Assembly: GCA_902363335.1 (NCBI GenBank)
Contig: CABIZV010000006.1
Coordinates: 62,001-126,000 of the forward strand
Direction of reading: 5' to 3'
Source: Enterobacteriaceae bacterium
Lineage (GTDB): Bacteria; Pseudomonadota; Gammaproteobacteria; Enterobacterales; Enterobacteriaceae
DNA: 64,000 nucleotides
A program made the position numbers and the translations under genes. The notes under the pieces were generated by a model. The model was given only the letters and a program-made list of their open reading frames with translations. It made no database searches and was not told where the DNA came from. Shown piece after piece: positions 61,389-64,000 of the stretch. Every line of letters starts with the position of its first letter. Position 1 is the first letter of the stretch.

Positions 61389-62009
61389 ATGACTTATACA
61401 GTAGCGTTAACAGGCGGCATCGGTAGCGGTAAAAGTACGGTCGCAGATGCGTTTTTTCGCCTGGGTATTTACGTTATTGATGCAGATATTCTCGCCCGCC
61501 AGGTGGTTGAACCTGGCACGCCAGCGCTGGCTGCAATAGCAGAATATTTTGGTCCGCAGATGTTAACCTCAGAAGGCGCGCTTAACCGTCGGGCTTTGCG
61601 CGAGCGTGTTTTTGCCCATCCTGAGGATAAAAGCTGGTTAAACGCCCTCCTGCACCCTTTGATTCAACAGGAAACTCAACGCCAGTTCGCGCAAGCCACA
61701 TCACCGTATGTGCTCTGGGTGGTTCCATTATTGGTAGAAAACAAACTCTATCAGCGGGCCGATCGTGTGCTGGTCGTCGATGTCTCGCGCGACACTCAAC
61801 TTCACCGAACCATGCAGCGTGACCAGGTGTCACGGGAGCATGCAGAAAATATTCTTGCAGCCCAGGCTACGCGTGAAGAGCGTCTGGCCGTGGCTGATGA
61901 CGTTATTAATAACAACGGCACACCAGATGCCATTGCATCGGATGTCGCTCGCTTGCACGCGCTTTATCTAAAACTCGCGTCGCAGGCTGTATCACAGGAA
62001 AAATCGTAA
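61389..62009 (+). CDS. coaE: Dephospho-CoA kinase
   Basis: CoaE phosphorylates dephospho-CoA in the last step of CoA synthesis, complementing the panBCD genes in the same window. The 206-residue product has the P-loop GGIGSGKST at residues 9-17, the CoA-binding DADILARQVV, the LID region and RDQVSREHAENILAAQ with conserved arginines. Its stop TAA overlaps the zapD ATG (TAATG), so coaE-zapD-yacG is one operon, as in E. coli. Confidence 0.96.
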   Translation: MTYTVALTGGIGSGKSTVADAFFRLGIYVIDADILARQVVEPGTPALAAIAEYFGPQMLTSEGALNRRALRERVFAHPEDKSWLNALLHPLIQQETQRQFAQATSPYVLWVVPLLVENKLYQRADRVLVVDVSRDTQLHRTMQRDQVSREHAENILAAQATREERLAVADDVINNNGTPDAIASDVARLHALYLKLASQAVSQEKS

Positions 62010-62752
62010 TGCACACCCACATCCTTTTTGAACACCCTTTAAATGAAAAAATGCGTACCTGGCTGCGTATTGAATTTCTGAATGGGCAATTGAATGCCAA
62101 TTTACCCATCAGGGATCACGCCAGCGCACTGCATTTTTTTCGCAATCTAGGGGATTTACTGGATGTGTTCGAGCGCGGTGATATCCGCACTGAACTCCTC
62201 AAAGAACTGGAACGTCAACAACGTAAACTTAATGCCTGGAGCGAGGTTGAAGGCGTTGATCTTGCTCGTATTGATGCATTGCGCAAGCAGCTAAAAAACA
62301 GCAGCAGCATTCTGATGGCAGCGCCGCGTATTGGGCAATTTCTGCGTGAAGACCGGCTCATTGCGCTCGTCCGTCAGCGTCTGAGTATTCCCGGCGGCTG
62401 CTGTAGCTTCGATTTACCGACCCTTCACGTCTGGTTGCATTCAAAACAGCATCAACGCGATGCGCTGGTGGAGTCATGGCTGGAAAGCTTACAGCCCCTC
62501 AATCAGGCGCTTACGCTGATTCTGGATCTGGTTCGTAACTCCGCCCACTTCCGTAAACAAACCAGTCTGAATGGCTTTTATCAGGACAACGGCGATGATG
62601 CGGATCTTCTCCGCTTGAAGCTGGATTTGGTATCACAGCTGTACCCGCAGATTTCAGGGCACAAGAGCCGCTTCGCCATTCGTTTTATGCCGCTGGATAG
62701 CGAGAATGGCGTGGTACCTGAACGTCTGGATTTTGAACTGGCGTGCTGCTAA
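62009..62752 (+). CDS. zapD: ZapD, FtsZ-ring cross-linking protein
   Basis: ZapD binds the FtsZ C-terminus and bundles protofilaments at midcell. The 247-residue length equals E. coli ZapD. It is mostly helical, with the recognisable N-terminus LFEHPLNEKMRTWLRIEFL, the middle LRKQLKNSSSILMAAPRIGQ and the C-terminal beta region KSRFAIRFMPLDSENGVVPE. Translation is coupled to coaE. yacG follows after 9 bases. Confidence 0.96.
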   Translation: MHTHILFEHPLNEKMRTWLRIEFLNGQLNANLPIRDHASALHFFRNLGDLLDVFERGDIRTELLKELERQQRKLNAWSEVEGVDLARIDALRKQLKNSSSILMAAPRIGQFLREDRLIALVRQRLSIPGGCCSFDLPTLHVWLHSKQHQRDALVESWLESLQPLNQALTLILDLVRNSAHFRKQTSLNGFYQDNGDDADLLRLKLDLVSQLYPQISGHKSRFAIRFMPLDSENGVVPERLDFELACC

Positions 62753-62761
62753 GGAGAAATG

Positions 62762-62956
62762 ATGTCTGACGTCATGACAGTAAACTGCCCAACCTGCAAT
62801 AAACCCGTAATCTGGAACGAGCAAAGCCCATTTCGCCCGTTCTGCTCTAAGCGCTGCCAGCTTATCGATCTTGGTGAATGGGCGGCGGAAGAAAAACGCA
62901 TCCCAAGCAGCAGCGATCTCTCCGACAGCGATGGCTGGAGTGAAGAGCAGCAGTAA
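62762..62956 (+). CDS. yacG: YacG, zinc-finger inhibitor of DNA gyrase
   Basis: YacG binds GyrB and blocks DNA binding by gyrase. The 64-residue protein has four zinc cysteines at positions 9, 12, 28 and 32 (NCPTCNK and FCSKRCQLIDLGEWAAEE) and an acidic tail. I chose the second of two adjacent ATGs (62762), because AAGGAG at 62751 is only two bases from the first ATG. Last gene of the coaE operon; REP elements follow. Confidence 0.93.
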   Translation: MSDVMTVNCPTCNKPVIWNEQSPFRPFCSKRCQLIDLGEWAAEEKRIPSSSDLSDSDGWSEEQQ

Positions 62957-63000
62957 CCTGGCGTGTCCGCTGGGGCGGCGCAAACGCGACTTCGCGCATA

Positions 63001-63189
63001 TTGCCGGATGGCGGCTTCGGCTTATCCGGCCTACAACGGTGCCGAATTGTAGATACTGTGGGTATTGAAACCTGTAGGCCTGATAAGCAACGCGCCATCA
63101 GGCATAACCGAGCATATTGCCGGATGGCGGCTCCGCCTTATCCGGCCTCACCATACGGTAGCCTGGCCGAGCGAAGCGACGCCGGGAAC
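63001..63189. repeat. REP units and GTAGCCCGG half-element between yacG and mutT
   Basis: A single REP at 63001-63034 (TTGCCGGATGGCGG ... TTATCCGGCCTAC), an inverted REP pair at 63074-63149, and a half-element at 63158-63189 (GTAGCCTGGCCGAGCG ... GACGCCGGGA). They fill the convergent yacG-mutT gap; no gene is visible there. Confidence 0.78.
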
Positions 63190-63199
63190 GGCGCCAATC

Positions 63200-63589
63200 T
63201 CACCCCAGAATAAGTTTTTCAACCACCGGTGCATTCGCCGGTGGAAACTCCTCGGCAACTAACTCCCGTTGCGCAACCCAGCGCCCCGGTTGTCCCTCTT
63301 TACCCCATGGCTCCCCTTCCCAGCCGTCAACTAACCAGAACCAAAGCGTAATCTGCCGATCCGGAAATTGATACTCCAGTTTATCGAACGGCTGCAGCGA
63401 AGTGACCGTAATCCCGACTTCTTCTTGCAGCTCGCGGATCACCGCCTGTTCAGGCGACTCGCCCGCTTCAATTTTACCGCCAGGGAATTCCCACTTATGC
63501 GCCATATGCGCATCGGCAGCACGCTGGGTGATATAGATTTCGCCCTGTTTGTTACGAATGATGCCAACGGATATTTGCAGTATTTTCAT
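63200..63589 (-). CDS. mutT: MutT, 8-oxo-dGTP diphosphatase
   Basis: MutT hydrolyses 8-oxo-dGTP and related oxidised nucleotides and so prevents A:T to C:G transversions. The 129-residue length equals E. coli MutT. The Nudix box is complete at residues 38-60 (GKIEAGESPEQAVIRELQEE followed by VGI). The E. coli-like nucleotide-binding Asn is near residue 119 (FPPANAPV). It is encoded 58 bases downstream of secA, with a terminator between. Confidence 0.96.
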   Translation of the reverse strand: MKILQISVGIIRNKQGEIYITQRAADAHMAHKWEFPGGKIEAGESPEQAVIRELQEEVGITVTSLQPFDKLEYQFPDRQITLWFWLVDGWEGEPWGKEGQPGRWVAQRELVAEEFPPANAPVVEKLILG

Positions 63590-63603
63590 AGTGTTTTACC
63601 CAT

Positions 63604-63631
63604 AAAAAAGGCGCAGTTCTCTGCGCCTTTT
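63604..63631 (-). terminator. Intrinsic terminator between secA and mutT
   Basis: AAAGGCGCAG and CTGCGCCTTT form a 10-bp stem with a TTCT loop, flanked by an A tract on the plus strand (T tract for minus-strand transcription). It should partly stop secA transcripts before mutT. Confidence 0.75.
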
Positions 63632-63647
63632 GATTTCTTATTTGCCC

Positions 63648-64000
63648 TTAGCTCAGACGGCCATGGCACTGTTTGTATTTTTTACCAGAACCACATGGGC
63701 ACGGATCGTTACGCCCCACTTTGCGTTCACCGGTTTGTTCTGCCAGATCCTGCGCAACAAGTTCGTCGTCGCTCTGATGGCTTAACTGCTGCATCTGCGC
63801 CAGACGTTCGGCTTCTTCACGACGCTGCTGTTCCATTTCTTCAACTTCTTCTGGCATACGTACCTGAACTTTGCTCAGCGTACTGATCACTTCATACTTC
63901 AGTGATTCCAGCATAGAAGCGAACATAGCGAAAGATTCACGCTTGTACTCCTGCTTTGGATCTTTCTGCGCATAACCACGCAGGTGGATACCCTGACGCA
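63648..64000 (-). CDS. secA: SecA, preprotein translocase ATPase (C-terminal fragment)
   Basis: The last 117 codons of SecA, cut by the window edge. The fragment begins in the helical scaffold (RQGIHLRGYAQKDPKQEYKR) and continues through VISTLSKVQVRMPEEVEE and the flexible linker. It ends with the zinc-binding SecB/lipid-interaction motif CPCGSGKKYKQCHGRLS. The frame runs open to position 64000, so the gene continues beyond. Motor domains are outside the window. Confidence 0.96.
   Translation of the reverse strand, partial: RQGIHLRGYAQKDPKQEYKRESFAMFASMLESLKYEVISTLSKVQVRMPEEVEEMEQQRREEAERLAQMQQLSHQSDDELVAQDLAEQTGERKVGRNDPCPCGSGKKYKQCHGRLS

Overview
This is a contiguous piece of an enterobacterial chromosome. 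Nearly every gene has a close relative in Escherichia coli and Salmonella, in the same order as the secA-to-fhuD part of the E. coli map near 2-4 minutes, printed here in reverse. Three things point to a non-E. coli member of the Enterobacteriaceae, perhaps near Citrobacter or Salmonella: FhuA is closer to the Salmonella-type sequence as I remember it; the yadC-N fimbrial operon and yadD are absent; and a GPH-type sugar symporter with a GH43 glycosidase sits between aroP and ampE. I cannot fix the genus from sequence alone.

Left part (1-16.2 kb): ferrichrome uptake (fhuD partial, fhuC, fhuA with a Fur-like site), the murein synthase mrcB, the helicase hrpB, then thpR, sfsA, dksA, gluQ, pcnB (with a conserved AUU start), folK, and the pantothenate genes panB, panC and panD. 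From 16.5 to 23.4 kb a seven-gene chaperone-usher fimbrial operon lies exactly between panD and yadE. It contains a major pilin, a chaperone, an usher, three minor pilins and a two-domain tip adhesin, and its last stop codon touches the stop codon of yadE.

Middle part (23.4-42 kb): yadE, yadI, an AT-rich accessory gene for a nine-repeat RCC1-like propeller protein, the yadHG ABC exporter, can, divergent hpt and gcd around a perfect CRP site, a small secreted DcrB-like protein, cueO with a CueR-type promoter, yacC and yacL. The spermidine genes speE and speD, which lie between yacC and yacL in E. coli and Salmonella, are missing: only 33 bases separate the two. Between yacL and acnB are five tandem copies of a 123-bp unit, with an intrinsic terminator between successive units. 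Then come acnB and the envelope pair yacH/DUF2950.

Right part (42-64 kb): the pyruvate dehydrogenase cluster pdhR-aceE-aceF-lpd with a perfect PdhR operator, an ERIC element and an ERIC-like element; aroP followed by a three-copy REP/BIME array; the symporter/GH43 pair; ampE and ampD; nadC; the pilin cluster ppdD-hofB-hofC; guaC; coaE-zapD-yacG; mutT; and the 3' end of secA. No tRNA, rRNA, CRISPR array, insertion sequence or prophage was recognised. Intergenic spaces are rich in short palindromic repeats (REP/BIME and a second GTAGCCCGG-type family).
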